This document shows, piece by piece, positions 1 to 8,497 of a stretch of 64,000 nt of DNA. Source of the DNA: an uncultured Sphaerochaeta sp. (lineage in GTDB: Bacteria; Spirochaetota; Spirochaetia; Sphaerochaetales; Sphaerochaetaceae). The notes under the pieces are model-generated. The model was not told where the DNA came from. It saw nothing but the letters and a program-made list of their open reading frames with translations, and did not search any database. The DNA lies in the NCBI RefSeq assembly GCF_963666015.1, contig NZ_OY762555.1, positions 2,232,001 through 2,296,000 on the forward strand, written 5' to 3'. A program made the position numbers and the translations under genes. Every line of letters starts with the position of its first letter. Within the stretch, counting starts at the first letter, position 1.

Positions 1-2955
1 TCCTTGCTCGAAGAGGAAGGCTGCAGTTCCTTGAGTTGCTGCAATTGAGAAACCGAGAGAGACCAGTTTTTTTACAACAGGAAGGATGGTCTTACGATCC
101 TTCTTGTTGACACTGATAAACACCTTTCCCGAGACTGGAAGACGGTTTCCACTGCTGATTTGGCTCTTTGCGAAGGCTTCCCCGAAGGTCTTTCCCAATC
201 CGATCGACTCTCCGGTCGACCTCATCTCAGGTCCAAGTGCTGGATCCACATTGCTGAACCGATCGAAGCTGAATACCGCCTCTTTCACTGCCCAGCCCCC
301 CTTACAGGTACCCAATGCTCTCTCTCCAGGCTTTTTAACCAGTCCTTGTTTTACCAGGTCTTCTCCCTCCCAGATTCGAACTGCGGCATCCACGAGGTCT
401 ACTGCACTGGTCTTGCAGATGAAAGGGACCGTTCGTGATGCCCGTGGGTTTACCTCGATGAGATAGAGGTTTCCATCCTTGGCGGCAAACTGGATGTTCA
501 TCAACCCTTTCACATGGAGTGCTAGCGCAAGTTTGTGTGCCCACTCCTGCATCTGTGCAAGGAGTTCTGGGGTGCTCCGGTACGGAGGAAACACTGCAGC
601 AGAATCCCCACTGTGGATTCCTGCCGCCTCAATATGCTGAAGAATGCCTCCTACATAGAGACTCTCTCCGTCAGATACTGCATCAAGGTCGTATTCAAAG
701 GCATCTTCCAGGAACTGATCCACCAATATAGGTGCTTCAACTGATGCTTCAATCCCCTCAATGGAGGTAAGTCCTGCTTCATCGTACACGATGTACATTC
801 CCCGTCCACCCAATACATGGCTGGGCCTGATGAGAACAGGAAAACCAATCTCGCGAGCGGTGATGAGAATATCTTCATTCTTTGTGACGGCTTTGTTTTT
901 TGGTTGCCTGAGTCCAAGCTGAGAGACCAAGGCTGAGAACTTTCCACGGTCCCCTGCATCCATTAGTCCTTCCAGGCTAGTTCCTTCCAATCTTGCCCCT
1001 GCACGGGTGAGGGGAGGGGCTAGGTTCAGTGGAGTCTGGCCTCCCAGTTGTACCACTACCCGCTGGGTCTGTTCATGAATCAGAATCTCCTTCACTTCCT
1101 CAGCGGTAAGGCCTTGCAGGTACAGTCGATCGCTGATGTTGAAATCCGTGGAGACTGTCTCTGGATTGCTGTTTACCATGATGGTTTTCCGCCCCAGCCT
1201 GCGGTAGGCCATGGAGGCAAGAGTACAGCAGGTATCAAACTCCAATCCCTGCCCAATCCTGTTTGGCCCGCTTGCAAGGATTACCACCGCATCCCCCCCC
1301 ATGGGTTCTGCTTCTTCCGTTTCACCGTAGGTGGTATAGAGATAGGGGGTGAGCGCATCAAACTCCCCACTGCAGGTGTCAACATGATGGGTTACAGGGT
1401 GCATCTGATAGGCGTAACGTAGCCGTTCGATGTCCTCAGCACTCCTCCCGCTTAGCATCGCGATATATACATCGCTCATTCCAGCCTTTTTTGCCTTGAG
1501 CAGAGTCTCTTCATCCAGGTGAAAGGCAATTTCCTTCTCGATATCCAGCTGCTGTACCAGGAGATTGAGGAACCAAGGATCAAATTGTGTGACCTCCTGG
1601 ATTAGAGGCAGAGCTTCCAAACCCTCCCTGCAGAGCGTGGTGTAGGCAGCAACCAAGCGCAAGGGGTGTGCACTATTGAGAAATCTTGCAACCGCCTCTT
1701 CATCATAGAGTTCAAAGCGGATGAGGTCACACAAGCCCTCGAGCTTTCTCTCTGAGCTCCTTATTCCCTTGTTCAATGCCTCCAAGGCAGTTCTTCCCAG
1801 TGCCAAAGCTTCACCAATGCTTCGCATCTGTGTTCCCAATGCAGAGATGGGTAGTGGGAATTTTTCCAGCTCAAAGCGCGGGACCTTTACCGCACAGTAG
1901 TCAAGTACCGGTTCAAAGCAGGATACTGATTGGCCGGTTATTTCGTTGACTACCTCATCAAGGGTATAGCCGACCGCCAACTTGGCAGAACAGCGGGCTA
2001 TGGGGAAGCCAGTTGCTTTGCTTGCAAGGGCTGAGGAACGGGAGACACGGGGGTTCATCTCTATGACCACCATCCTCCCTGTTTCAGGGTGGACAGCGAA
2101 CTGGACATTGCTTCCACCGCAGTCGACCCCGATTGCGCGCAAAATGGCAATTGATGCGTCCCTCATCTTCTGGTAGCTTCTCTCATCGAGAGTCTGGATG
2201 GGTGCGATGGTGATGCTGTCCCCAGTATGGACTCCCATTGGGTCAACATTCTCGATGGAACAGACGATAATTGCATTATCCTTTTTGTCACGCATCACCT
2301 CCATCTCAAACTCCTTCCAACCGATGAGCGATTCCTCGATGAGGACTTCATGGGTTGGACTGGTTTCCATGGCGTGTTCAAGTAATGAGGGATACTCTTC
2401 CTTGTTGTAGGCGATTGATCCTCCCATACCCCCTAACGTGTAGGAGGGGCGTATGATCAGGGGGAAGGGGAAATTCTTAAGGAGTTCCATTCCTTCCTCC
2501 AGGTTGTGGATGATTGAGCTCTTCGCGCTTTCCAATCCCAAACCTTCGATGACCTGCTTGAAAGCTCCACGGTCCTCTGCGAGTTTGATGGATGAGATGG
2601 AAGATCCAATGACCTGAACCCCATACAGGTCGAGCAACCCTGACTCATCAAGCTCAAGTGCCAGGTTGAGCCCGCTTTGCCCTCCCATAGTAGTGAGGAT
2701 GGCATCAGGGCGTTCCCTTTGGAAAATCTGTTCAACATACTCAACTCTTAATGGATCGAGGTAAATGTGGTCTGCCATACCGGGGGTCGTCATGACGGTT
2801 GCCGGATTGGGGTTGAGCAGGATAACCTCATATCCTTCCTCTTTCAAAGCCTTCACGGCTTGGGTGCCACTATAGTCGAATTCGCAGGCTTGTCCGATGA
2901 CAATGGGGCCGCTGCCGATAACCAGGATTCTTTTTATATCACGTCTTGCACTCAT
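1..2955 (-). CDS. carB: carbamoyl-phosphate synthase large subunit, 3' end cut by window edge
   Basis: This subunit makes carbamoyl phosphate from bicarbonate, ATP and ammonia supplied by CarA, feeding pyrimidine and arginine synthesis. The first 985 codons are present and open to base 1. The two homologous synthetase halves are visible: the first starts with IGSGPIVIGQACEFDYSG near residue 12 and the second with ILASGPNRIGQGLEFD near residue 550, each followed by an ATP-grasp domain. The visible end (VFISVNKKDRKTILPVVKK onward) is the start of the C-terminal allosteric domain, so roughly 80-90 residues lie outside the window. The start ATG overlaps the carA stop (ATGA), so the two are translationally coupled. 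Confidence 0.97.
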   Translation of the reverse strand, partial: MSARRDIKRILVIGSGPIVIGQACEFDYSGTQAVKALKEEGYEVILLNPNPATVMTTPGMADHIYLDPLRVEYVEQIFQRERPDAILTTMGGQSGLNLALELDESGLLDLYGVQVIGSSISSIKLAEDRGAFKQVIEGLGLESAKSSIIHNLEEGMELLKNFPFPLIIRPSYTLGGMGGSIAYNKEEYPSLLEHAMETSPTHEVLIEESLIGWKEFEMEVMRDKKDNAIIVCSIENVDPMGVHTGDSITIAPIQTLDERSYQKMRDASIAILRAIGVDCGGSNVQFAVHPETGRMVVIEMNPRVSRSSALASKATGFPIARCSAKLAVGYTLDEVVNEITGQSVSCFEPVLDYCAVKVPRFELEKFPLPISALGTQMRSIGEALALGRTALEALNKGIRSSERKLEGLCDLIRFELYDEEAVARFLNSAHPLRLVAAYTTLCREGLEALPLIQEVTQFDPWFLNLLVQQLDIEKEIAFHLDEETLLKAKKAGMSDVYIAMLSGRSAEDIERLRYAYQMHPVTHHVDTCSGEFDALTPYLYTTYGETEEAEPMGGDAVVILASGPNRIGQGLEFDTCCTLASMAYRRLGRKTIMVNSNPETVSTDFNISDRLYLQGLTAEEVKEILIHEQTQRVVVQLGGQTPLNLAPPLTRAGARLEGTSLEGLMDAGDRGKFSALVSQLGLRQPKNKAVTKNEDILITAREIGFPVLIRPSHVLGGRGMYIVYDEAGLTSIEGIEASVEAPILVDQFLEDAFEYDLDAVSDGESLYVGGILQHIEAAGIHSGDSAAVFPPYRSTPELLAQMQEWAHKLALALHVKGLMNIQFAAKDGNLYLIEVNPRASRTVPFICKTSAVDLVDAAVRIWEGEDLVKQGLVKKPGERALGTCKGGWAVKEAVFSFDRFSNVDPALGPEMRSTGESIGLGKTFGEAFAKSQISSGNRLPVSGKVFISVNKKDRKTILPVVKKLVSLGFSIAATQGTAAFLFEQG

Positions 2956-4097
2956 ACGCTTGCCTCCTTGGCTTCCAGGATGAACCGGTCGAAAATCCAG
3001 GTTGCGTCATGAGGGCCTGGAGATGCTTCTGGGTGAAACTGGACACAGCTTACTCTCTTGTCTGTACAGAACAGTCCTTCGATGGAGTTGTCGTTTGCAT
3101 TCCTGAACCATACTGTTGCAGAAGGGGGCAGCGTTTCTGCCTCACTGGCGTAACTATGGTTCTGGCTCGTGACAAAACAGGCTCCGGTTTGGGTATCCAC
3201 TACTGGGTGATTTCCACCATGGTGCCCGTATTTCATCTTCTTTGTACTGCCTCCCAATGCCCATGTGATCAGTTGATGGCCGAGGCAGATACCAAAGACA
3301 GGAAGTCCTGCAGCAATGACCTGTTTTGTCATCGAGACAACATCCCGCAATCGTTCAGGGTCTCCCGGTCCATTTGAGAGCAGCATTGCACTACATCCTG
3401 AGCCGAGGATATCCTCAGTCTGTACCGTTGGAGGAAAGAGGGTGACTGCCACCCCTCGACGGTACAGTTCAGTGACAATTGACCGCTTGATCCCAAAATC
3501 CACTACTGCAAATCGTAGTGAAGCATCTTTTGGCGCCCCATACGGAGGATCCTTGACCACGCGCTTGGTGCTTACCCCTTCAATAAGATTGAGCTCACTG
3601 ACTGATGGATAAGCCCTTACCAAGGTGAGGGCATGTTCATGTTCTGAACGTGAAAGTGTCTTGCCTTCAGTCCTGAATATGATTGCTCTCTGGGCTCCCT
3701 TGCTTCGTATGTGGATGGTTAATGCACGAGTATCTACCCCACATAAGCCGACAATTCCGTGAGTGATCAGATAATCATGTAAAGAGACCCTCTCCGGGGG
3801 AAGAGGGCCTGTATATACAGAATGTACGAGTAGTGCTGTACAGCTGATGGGTTTGGGTAATCCCAGATGCTCCTCAAAGGAGGCTTCACACCCATAATTT
3901 CCTATATGGGGGTAGGTCATTACGACCATTTGTCCATGGTAGGAAGGATCAGTGAGGATTTCTTGGTAGCCACACATACTGGTGTTGAAGACCACCTCTG
4001 CTATGGGAGCCTGTTCGCCAAGCAAGGGCGCGGGTTTTCCAAATTCAGTTGCTGTGAATACCGTTCCGTCCTCGAGAAGAAGAAAGCTTGTGTTCAT
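2952..4097 (-). CDS. carA: carbamoyl-phosphate synthase small (glutaminase) subunit
   Basis: CarA hydrolyses glutamine and channels ammonia to CarB. At 381 residues it has the usual family length. The N-terminal domain carries FNTSMCGYQEILTDPSY; the C-terminal class I amidotransferase domain has the nucleophile motif VFGICLGHQLITWALGG (Cys near 270) and the catalytic His-Glu in QFHPEASPGP near 353. GGAG lies 6 nt before the ATG. A sigma-70 type promoter overlapped by ARG-box-like repeats lies directly upstream, pointing to arginine repression. Confidence 0.97.
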   Translation of the reverse strand: MNTSFLLLEDGTVFTATEFGKPAPLLGEQAPIAEVVFNTSMCGYQEILTDPSYHGQMVVMTYPHIGNYGCEASFEEHLGLPKPISCTALLVHSVYTGPLPPERVSLHDYLITHGIVGLCGVDTRALTIHIRSKGAQRAIIFRTEGKTLSRSEHEHALTLVRAYPSVSELNLIEGVSTKRVVKDPPYGAPKDASLRFAVVDFGIKRSIVTELYRRGVAVTLFPPTVQTEDILGSGCSAMLLSNGPGDPERLRDVVSMTKQVIAAGLPVFGICLGHQLITWALGGSTKKMKYGHHGGNHPVVDTQTGACFVTSQNHSYASEAETLPPSATVWFRNANDNSIEGLFCTDKRVSCVQFHPEASPGPHDATWIFDRFILEAKEASV

Positions 4098-4125
4098 AGG
4101 TTCTCCATCAGTTCAAATTGTAGGG

Positions 4126-4208
4126 ATAATACCGGATACTGAAAATTTATGCAACAGTATCTGTATGTTTATGCAACAAAAACCTGATAGAATAGTAAAT
4201 ATGCAACA
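4126..4208 (-). promoter_or_regulatory. carAB promoter with ARG-box-like operators
   Basis: On the minus strand a -35 TTGCAT (4149-4154) and a -10 TATTAT (4126-4131) are 17 bp apart. On the plus strand ATGCAACA occurs three times (4149, 4171, 4201). The 14-mers ending in these repeats fit the ARG-box consensus TGMATWWWWATKCA: 4140-4153 matches 13 of 14, 4162-4175 matches 12, 4192-4205 matches 11. The first two are 22 bp apart centre to centre, close to the 21 bp spacing of classical ArgR box pairs, and the first covers the -35. The box assignment is inference from the known consensus; an ArgR gene is present at 41253-41723. Confidence 0.7.
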
Positions 4209-4238
4209 CATATTTGAAAAAATGTTGTAAAACTGTTG

Positions 4239-4619
4239 TTATTTCTTCCCGATACTGAATTTCTCTGGATTGAATGCATCGCTTCCAAGCCAGAGATCAA
4301 TCCTCAGCCCGCTATCGGAATTATCAACATCTGCATGTTTAATCTGCCATCCGATGAGCTTCAGCCGGGAGTCCCAGGTAACATCGTGTCCTGCCATCAA
4401 CCCATAGTACTCGGCGAGTTCCGGCCGTTCTTGTTTTGGATGCAGGGCCTTGTTGATGCTTTTGAGCTCCTCTTCGCTCCGTTTCTTGTCATCAAAGAAG
4501 GTCAAATGAGCCCCATCCTCTTCTTGGTGGAGTGAGACCACCAAGCGAAGAGGATTACCGTCTAAAAGAAAGTTCGTCACTTCCCCAATTAATCTTCCTA
4601 ATAGTTCCTTGCGTTTCAT
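4239..4619 (-). CDS. hypothetical protein linked to DUF1576 gene
   Basis: I do not recognise this 126-residue protein. It has no signal peptide or membrane segment, is rich in charged residues (FFDDKKRSEEELKSINK in the middle) and looks cytoplasmic and globular. The ATG at 4619 was chosen because it overlaps the stop of the upstream membrane-protein gene (ATGA), so the two are probably translated together. A longer reading from 4658 would run back into that gene and is unlikely. Confidence 0.65.
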   Translation of the reverse strand: MKRKELLGRLIGEVTNFLLDGNPLRLVVSLHQEEDGAHLTFFDDKKRSEEELKSINKALHPKQERPELAEYYGLMAGHDVTWDSRLKLIGWQIKHADVDNSDSGLRIDLWLGSDAFNPEKFSIGKK

Positions 4620-5878
4620 TGTATGAAATCCTCCTCGGGGCGGTTGGTTTTGTACCACTGTAAGATTGCAACAAACAAGCTTGCCGTCAGCCCACCGGCA
4701 AAGCCATTGTTATACAGATCAAGCCCTCCATGCCACGAGGCGGTTACTTCTACCATCACCAGATGCAGGAATCCAGCTAGCAAACCTGCTATGAATCCAA
4801 ACTGCCCAGCTATTGGAGCCAGTGTGGTGGCGAAGAGAGTTGCCAAGAGGGGGCCTGGAGCAACCAGAGACTTGTCAAACAGAAGTGTAGAGAGAATAAC
4901 TCCCAATACTACAGGAAAGGTGTTTTTCAAGGTTTTTCCGAAACCCCCGAAGGCTATGATGGTAAACAAGGCTCCGATGGTTGGTCCATTGATAGGCGCC
5001 CCAATGAGAATTAGATACGCCCAGAATACCAAGCCAAGCAACCCAATATTCAAGAGTGTACCAGAGGTATATCCTGTGTCAAAAAAATCATACGGGAGGC
5101 GTCCAGAAAGCTTTTGCACTTCCAGCAATCCTTGGAAACCTTGTTTTGGTTTTTCAATGAAGAAGGCGGTCACTATCAATAATAGGGAGAACATGGGTAT
5201 TACCAGGAAAAGAGGTAGTGAGAACTCCTCACTCCAGGTGATGACCAATGGTTCCATTTCTCCTGCGGCAATGAGTAAGTTGGATGCAAACAGGCCGATG
5301 AACCCACAACTGAAACCAACGTTGTAGAGATTATAGCCTTGATGGAGTTGCAACATGGATCCTGCTACTGCAGGGAGGATGAAGCCGGCGGCAAGGCCTG
5401 CTGCAATTCCCAGTGGAATGGAGAGAGGCAAGGGCAAGTCGGTAGAGAACATCAGAAAGGTCACCAAGGGTCCAAGAGCTGTGCCGAAAAGGGCGATCAA
5501 GCTGTATGAGCCGAAGGTCTTGCGTGCAAGCTTGCTTGCCAGCCAGACTCCAAGGATGAGGGGGATGCTGTTGAGCAATGTATTGCCGAAGAAGGAGAAC
5601 CCCATCATGGTCAGAATTGCTGAAATAGTTGGCCCAGAAAGGCTGACTGATGCATAGAAGATGAGTACCAATGCCAACAATCCTACCGTGGCTGCATTGA
5701 ACATAGCTGTTCCCACACCATGCAACGTAAAGTCACTGATCAGGCGAGCTGCTTGAGTCTGCAAACGTAGGGTGTTTTGTAGGACAGTGAGCGGACCCTC
5801 AAGTATCATGGCTATGAGCATGAGGGAGCAGATGAGTATGATGAGTAGAGCATAGAGGATGCGTTCACTTTGTTCCAC
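4616..5878 (-). CDS. DUF1576 family polytopic membrane protein
   Basis: This 420-residue, very hydrophobic protein has about ten to twelve predicted membrane segments. It shows an internal repeat: PTISAILTMMGFSFFGNTL near 105 and PTIGALFTIIAFGGFGKTL near 300, each followed by a further conserved block (LHQGYNLYNVGFSCGFIG and WHGGLDLYNNGFAGGLTA). This matches DUF1576, whose function is not known; a transporter or channel role is only a guess from the duplicated fold. It starts with GTG, 5 nt after a strong Shine-Dalgarno AAGGAGG. It is followed by a small soluble gene with an ATGA overlap. Confidence 0.75.
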   Translation of the reverse strand: MEQSERILYALLIILICSLMLIAMILEGPLTVLQNTLRLQTQAARLISDFTLHGVGTAMFNAATVGLLALVLIFYASVSLSGPTISAILTMMGFSFFGNTLLNSIPLILGVWLASKLARKTFGSYSLIALFGTALGPLVTFLMFSTDLPLPLSIPLGIAAGLAAGFILPAVAGSMLQLHQGYNLYNVGFSCGFIGLFASNLLIAAGEMEPLVITWSEEFSLPLFLVIPMFSLLLIVTAFFIEKPKQGFQGLLEVQKLSGRLPYDFFDTGYTSGTLLNIGLLGLVFWAYLILIGAPINGPTIGALFTIIAFGGFGKTLKNTFPVVLGVILSTLLFDKSLVAPGPLLATLFATTLAPIAGQFGFIAGLLAGFLHLVMVEVTASWHGGLDLYNNGFAGGLTASLFVAILQWYKTNRPEEDFIQ

Positions 5879-5978
5879 GGTGCCTCCTTGATAACCGTAT
5901 GCTACCTATAGATTCGGGAGAATAGCAAGTAAGCAAGGTATGAAAATAAGAAAATGCAGGTATATAGCAAGGAATGTC

Positions 5979-6015
5979 AAAAAAAAATAGGCAGAGCTTT
6001 CTGCTTTCTGCCTAT
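5979..6015 (-). terminator. intrinsic terminator of the pspA1 operon
   Basis: A 9-bp perfect stem ATAGGCAGA / TCTGCCTAT (5987-5995 and 6007-6015) has an 11-nt loop. On the minus strand it is followed by a run of nine T. It lies 20 bp past the stop of the DUF4097 gene. Confidence 0.9.
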
Positions 6016-6035
6016 GTGTATTCGCTATGGAAAGA

Positions 6036-6911
6036 TTAGTATAACAAATCGATTTCTCCACTTACCGATGAGAGTCTGACTAGATTGCTTGCCTCTCCTG
6101 TCTGCAAGCTGGCCTCATTCCCCGTTTGTCGCTCGTCGTTGAACTCTATTGAACCACTGACCGTTGATGCTGTCACCTTGAGATTATCGCTTGATCGAAG
6201 GTTCAATTCAATTGCTCCGCTGGTGGTCTTGGCCTCAATAGAGCTCCGTCCAGGAAGGCGAACTTCTCCCTCTATCTTGGAACTCACTGTCTTGAGGTTG
6301 GTCTTGGCCCCAGAAATCTGTTGGACCTCCACCGTACCGCTCGTCGATGAGAGCGTTACCTCTCCATCAGAGGAGGCTTCTTTTCCAGAGATGTCTCCAC
6401 TGATAGTACGCAGTTCCAGATTGTCAGAGGCCCTGAGAGTGAGAAAATCAACCTCGCCACTTACCCCAGAAACCTTCGTCGAATTGGTTTTCATGGGATG
6501 CATCAAGGTGATGTCCCCACTGGTAGAAGAGACTTCCAATCGTCCCAGGTCCTCAACAGGGAGTTTAATCATCAAAGGAGAAGGATTGTAGGAGAAGAAA
6601 CGGATGAACCAACGTTTGATTGGGCTGACTGAAACAGTTACCAGGGAACCTTGTTTTGAAACCTTTAGCTGTTCATTGTCATGCTTTCCAAGAGAAATAC
6701 TGGCTTGCCTCGCTCCTTCATCAACCTCAATGATAATATCATTGCTGATGGTTGATACCTCGAGGGAGTCTCCCCCCTGGAAGTCTATCTGCTGGTCCCT
6801 GCGTTGCTCGATCCCCCGCTTCTCCCATCCCTTGTAGAGGGAGAAGGAGAGAGCGAGTATGAGCACCAGGATGATCAGGAAGATTTTATTGGCGTTGGTA
6901 TCCTTCAGCAT
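6036..6911 (-). CDS. DUF4097-type membrane-anchored beta-helix protein
   Basis: The 291-residue protein has one N-terminal membrane helix (IFLIILVLILALSFSLY) followed by an extracytoplasmic domain made of repeating short beta strands (VSSTSGDITL, VSGVSGEVDF, RTISGDISG, SSTSGTVEV, TTSGAIEL, TVSGSIEF, SSVSGEIDL). This S-x-S-G-x-[IV] ladder is typical of DUF4097 proteins such as LiaG, often found with envelope-stress genes. The ATG at 6911 has AAGGA upstream and follows the pspC stop closely; an in-frame extension to 7004 overlaps pspC and is not favoured. It is the last gene of the pspA1 operon, so a role in sensing or damping envelope stress is inferred. Confidence 0.8.
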   Translation of the reverse strand: MLKDTNANKIFLIILVLILALSFSLYKGWEKRGIEQRRDQQIDFQGGDSLEVSTISNDIIIEVDEGARQASISLGKHDNEQLKVSKQGSLVTVSVSPIKRWFIRFFSYNPSPLMIKLPVEDLGRLEVSSTSGDITLMHPMKTNSTKVSGVSGEVDFLTLRASDNLELRTISGDISGKEASSDGEVTLSSTSGTVEVQQISGAKTNLKTVSSKIEGEVRLPGRSSIEAKTTSGAIELNLRSSDNLKVTASTVSGSIEFNDERQTGNEASLQTGEASNLVRLSSVSGEIDLLY

Positions 6912-6912
6912 A

Positions 6913-7266
6913 TTAGTGTCCTTGGTGGAATCGGTCGTCCCAGTCTCTTTCCTTATTGAACATCTCACTTTCCATTTTTTCCACTTTGCGCTTAAGACGT
7001 TCATACTCAGCCTTCAGTTCTTCTTCACTCGAATCAGGTGTATCGTTTGTATAAATGGTCGAATCATAAGAGCCTTCAGGATTCATAGGTATCATGAGCG
7101 CAGCAAGTAAGTAGATGAGTGCTCCTGGAAAGATGCCTGTTGCCAATACCACAAGAAATACAATCAGGCGAACCGGGTCAGGGGGAAGGTCCCTCCACTC
7201 GGCAAGGCCGGTGCAAACCCCGAAAATTTTTCCCCGAGGGGATCTGTACAATCGTTTGGTAGCCAT
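6913..7266 (-). CDS. pspC: PspC-domain membrane protein with C-terminal coiled coil
   Basis: Residues 4-55 are a PspC domain (RLYRSPRGKIFGVCTGLAEW, then a hydrophobic segment containing RLIVFLVVLATGIFPGALIYLL). Residues 75-117 are charged and helical, probably a coiled coil. PspC in other bacteria is an inner-membrane sensor that binds PspA under stress. The ATG at 7266 was preferred because AAAGGA lies 9 nt upstream; an upstream ATG at 7284 overlaps the previous stop but has no room for a ribosome site. Confidence 0.85.
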   Translation of the reverse strand: MATKRLYRSPRGKIFGVCTGLAEWRDLPPDPVRLIVFLVVLATGIFPGALIYLLAALMIPMNPEGSYDSTIYTNDTPDSSEEELKAEYERLKRKVEKMESEMFNKERDWDDRFHQGH

Positions 7267-7280
7267 AGTAGTCATTCCTT

Positions 7281-7616
7281 TCATTCCTTATCTTCAAAGC
7301 CTTCAGATGAGTTTTTCCGGCTCTTTGTAATCGTCTCAAGGTTGGCAAGCCGCTCCTGCAGCTCATCAATTCCTTTTCTTAGTTCCGCCCTATTGGTTCC
7401 CTGTCGCCACTCGGTAAAGCTGGCTTCAGAGGCAGTCCCCTTCTTTCGCTTCCTGTACTTTGTGTCGCTATAGGTCCCTGGTGGGTACCCCATCTCCATT
7501 TCACGCATCCGAAGGGCTGCCTCGATCTTTTTCTTTCTCAGGTTGTAGCGATGATCAAGGGTAGATACGACTATAATGAAGGTGAATATAACTGTTAAGA
7601 TCCAGATTGCTTCCAT
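7281..7616 (-). CDS. PspB-like small membrane protein with coiled coil
   Basis: The 111-residue protein has one N-terminal membrane helix (IWILTVIFTFIIVVSTL) followed by a basic, then heptad-like segment ending in LRKGIDELQERLANLETI. This topology resembles PspB, which has an N-terminal helix and a C-terminal coiled coil with a similar RLxxLE pattern, but the protein is longer and identity is too low for a firm name. It lies between pspA and pspC, the position pspB holds in enterobacteria, which supports the inference. Confidence 0.6.
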   Translation of the reverse strand: MEAIWILTVIFTFIIVVSTLDHRYNLRKKKIEAALRMREMEMGYPPGTYSDTKYRKRKKGTASEASFTEWRQGTNRAELRKGIDELQERLANLETITKSRKNSSEGFEDKE

Positions 7617-7631
7617 GCCTTACCCCTTTGC

Positions 7632-8285
7632 TCACAGGCCGGCGCGTTTGCGCAATTCCTCAATCTCAGCATCGATGTCATCCATCTCCTCGAGATCTCG
7701 GAATTTCTCGTCCAAGGTAGAGCCACTGCGGTTCAGGTCATTGTCAGCCTGCATACGGTCTATCTTCTCTTCCATATCATTGAAGCGGTGGAACGTGTTT
7801 CCCTCGCTTGCACGTCTCAGGGTTTCTTGGGCAGCTTGTTCTTCTCTGGCCCGTTTCGCCCTTTCAACCATCATCTGGTACTTCTGCTTCACGGTGGATA
7901 GCTTGTCCTCAATCTGGTTGATTTCACTCTTTGCGGTTTTGATTACCTCATCATAGGTGGTAAGTTCCTCTTTGAGGCGATCAAGTGTTGTTTTGGCCTG
8001 TTTCTTCTCAAGTAGTGCTTCCCGTGCCAAATCTTCGCGTCCCTTGCTGATAGCCAGTTCTGCTCGGCTCTGCCAGCGTTCTACTGCATTGAGCGCTTCT
8101 TTATAGGTACGGTCGGTCTTTGCCCTGCTGGCCATTTTTGCGGCGCAGGAACTCTTGAGTTCAATCAGGGTATCTTCCATCTCCTGCATCATCAACTTGA
8201 TCATCTTTTCGGGATCTTCTGCTTTATCGAGCAGTGAGTTGATATTTGCATTTACAATATCCAAGAATCTTGAAAAAACTCCCAT
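7632..8285 (-). CDS. pspA: phage shock protein A (PspA/IM30), first copy
   Basis: PspA is a peripheral membrane coiled-coil protein that keeps the inner membrane intact under stress and, in proteobacteria, inhibits PspF. The 217-residue sequence opens with the family signature MGVFSRFLDIVNANINSLLD and AEDPEKMIKLMMQEME. Residues 25-190 are a long coiled coil, and the C-terminus is acidic. AAGGAG lies 7 nt before the ATG. A sigma-54 type promoter lies about 50-65 bp upstream, and pspF is divergent. Confidence 0.95.
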   Translation of the reverse strand: MGVFSRFLDIVNANINSLLDKAEDPEKMIKLMMQEMEDTLIELKSSCAAKMASRAKTDRTYKEALNAVERWQSRAELAISKGREDLAREALLEKKQAKTTLDRLKEELTTYDEVIKTAKSEINQIEDKLSTVKQKYQMMVERAKRAREEQAAQETLRRASEGNTFHRFNDMEEKIDRMQADNDLNRSGSTLDEKFRDLEEMDDIDAEIEELRKRAGL

Positions 8286-8333
8286 AATATCTCTCCTTAG
8301 GTAGTAGTACCACCTCTGTTTCTATAAGTCTAG

Positions 8334-8351
8334 TTGCACGATTCGTGCCAA
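8334..8351 (-). promoter_or_regulatory. sigma-54 (-24/-12) promoter of pspA1 operon
   Basis: The minus strand reads TTGGCACGAATCGTGCAA. Against the sigma-54 consensus TGGCACG-N4-TTGCA only one base of the -12 element differs (GTGCA). The GG and GC are correctly spaced. The predicted start is about 8324, giving a leader of about 40 nt with a good ribosome site. The tandem PspF-type sites at 8448-8483 lie about 105-130 bp upstream, a usual enhancer distance. Confidence 0.8.
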
Positions 8352-8447
8352 CTCCAATATATCTATGAAAAACTTGTTAAATCACCAATTTAGCAAGGAT
8401 TGGAGCTACACGGCTTTTCTTGTCTGCTGAGCTGTGCTACCCTGTTT

Positions 8448-8483
8448 CTGGCAAATCATACCAAGGATGGCAAAATTTACCAA
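8448..8483. promoter_or_regulatory. tandem candidate PspF enhancer sites between pspA1 and pspF
   Basis: Two 17-bp inverted-repeat sites, CTGGCA-AATCA-TACCAA (8448-8464) and ATGGCA-AAATT-TACCAA (8467-8483), lie 19 bp apart centre to centre. Both match the perfect palindrome TTGGTA-AATTA-TACCAA found upstream of the second pspA. They sit just before the pspF ribosome site, where a bound activator would also block pspF transcription, as known for E. coli PspF. Binding by PspF is inferred. Confidence 0.7.
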
Positions 8484-8497
8484 CAGAGGAGCACTGA

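Noticed and set aside
8449..8464. Sigma-54 promoter read from TTGGTATGATTTGCC on the minus strand
   Set aside because: The GG and GC are only 8 bp apart instead of 10; the sequence fits the PspF-type operator instead.
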